In this document: piece by piece, positions 63,596 through 64,000 of the stretch
Numbering within the stretch: the first letter of the stretch is position 1
How the letters are laid out: every line of letters begins with the position of its first letter
The notes under the pieces: model-generated
Seen by the model: only the letters and a program-made list of their open reading frames with translations
Told to the model about the DNA's origin: nothing
Databases searched by the model: none
Program-made: the position numbers and the translations under genes
Source of the DNA: Siphonodentalium dalli
Taxonomy: Eukaryota; Mollusca; Scaphopoda; Gadilida; Siphonodentaliidae
DNA: 64,000 nucleotides
Direction of reading: 5' to 3'
Assembly (NCBI GenBank): GCA_032622095.1
Contig: CP136061.1
Span: forward strand, 189,046,369-189,110,368

Positions 63596-64000
63596 GTATG
63601 TTGACCAAGAAGTAGCATTTTCACCAAGTTTCTCCAACCCTCAATCAAGGCCAGCTCTAAAGCCAATTATTGCTAAAACCGATATTGCTGCCAAATGATG
63701 CTTGTCTACTCATCAGAAATAAAAAACAAATTTTATGCCTTTTATAAACAAATAATTTACTCAATCCTTTTCTCTCTTTCATTCACAAAAAATCTATTTT
63801 ATCAAAGTTGTGTTTTATAAAAATTGGTGTTGTGGTTTGGAAGAGAAGGTGTTATCTGTACAAATCACCATCTATGTTTTGAAACAGGATTTAATGAATA
63901 GGGGTGCAACGATTAATCGTATAATCGATGAACAGTTGATAATCGATTACCATTTCCATCGTCGATTAATCTGCATTAATTATTTTGACATTAGAAAATG
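63596..64000 (+). other. Start of the next intron
   Basis: After the donor gtatgt at 63596 no further HUWE1 exon is visible up to the window end. AT-rich DNA, then the start of a hAT-type repeat at 63899. Confidence 0.8.
63899..64000. mobile_element. hAT-type MITE, left end (cut by window)
   Basis: taggggtgcaacgattaatc followed by repeated aatcgat/attaatc motifs is a common hAT-type terminal sequence. The preceding ttaatgaa (63891-63898) is the candidate 8-bp target duplication. The right end is outside the window. Confidence 0.65.

Larger units (their letters stand above)
59523..63498 (+). other. Intron 19 (4.0 kb)
   Basis: A truncated family A element (59718-60307), a complete family A element (60308-62566), a family E unit (62575-63150) split by a TTAA double-hairpin MITE (62685-63084) and a family C core (63170-63335). 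Confidence 0.82.

Noticed and set aside
63596-63698. Reading frame continuing past exon 20 (YVDQEVAFSPSF...)
   Set aside because: It runs through a good gtatgt donor into intron sequence and loses similarity to HUWE1 at that point.

Overview
The window is animal nuclear DNA. It holds an internal 63 kb piece of one large intron-rich gene on the + strand, the orthologue of HUWE1 (giant HECT-family E3 ubiquitin ligase; ARF-BP1/MULE). Twenty consecutive exons (249-63595) join in frame with GT-AG borders and give about 1,007 codons: the helical-repeat region ahead of the UBA, then UBA, UIM, a linker, the whole WWE domain and the first segments after it. The start codon, N-terminal part and HECT domain lie outside the window. 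Several things suggest a mollusc, most likely a bivalve: (CCGT)n-headed elements with tandem cores like the 'pearl' elements known from bivalves, a short repeat ending in (AATC)n, and very repeat-rich long introns. This is inference; no marker gene fixes the species.

The most interesting content is in the introns. Introns 1-11 carry 15 short RNA-gene-like units, all on the host strand, of two box C/D snoRNA families. Family 1 (7 copies, introns 1, 2, 4, 7) has a guide before box D complementary to 11 nt of 18S rRNA (AUAGCGUAUAU). Family 2 (8 copies, introns 3, 6, 8, 10, 11) has a guide before box D' complementary to the CAUAUGCUUGUC stretch near the 18S 5' end. This is the target of U27/SNORD27 (Am27). 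The closing stems of diverged copies change on both sides together. Part of family 2 was amplified by tandem duplication of an intron 11 block that also copied exon 12, leaving two broken pseudo-exons at about 26.1 and 28.0 kb before the intact exon at 29.55 kb.

The rest of the introns is mostly mobile DNA. Four repeat families (A-D) share one design: a short inverted motif at both ends, a 5' (CCGT)n-like microsatellite, tandem core units of about 120-190 bp, and a small hairpin just after the 3' inverted motif. This fits non-autonomous Helentron/Helitron-like elements. One B element sits inside another. Terminal-inverted-repeat DNA transposons and MITEs are also present: a 1.3 kb hAT-type MITE with a perfect 8-bp target duplication, a 3.5 kb element with two 957-bp inverted arms around a C2H2 zinc-finger ORF, a 5.7 kb composite element with CAGGGTTCGTAC ends and a broken BED-finger-like start, TTAA-flanked hairpin MITEs, and others. 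Two further long hairpins (58777-58879 and 43484-43575) could be small-RNA precursors.

Layout: 0.2-8.6 kb, exons 1-5 with snoRNA-bearing introns 1-4; 8.6-21.9 kb, exons 6-11 with two 2 kb family A elements; 21.9-29.7 kb, long intron 11 with the exon 12 duplications; 29.7-34.7 kb, intron 12 with the 957-bp inverted-repeat element; 34.9-42.8 kb, intron 13 and exons 14-17; 42.8-59.4 kb, introns 17 and 18, nearly all transposons; 59.4-64 kb, exons 19-20 and intron 19. All alignments to known proteins and rRNA are from memory and by eye.
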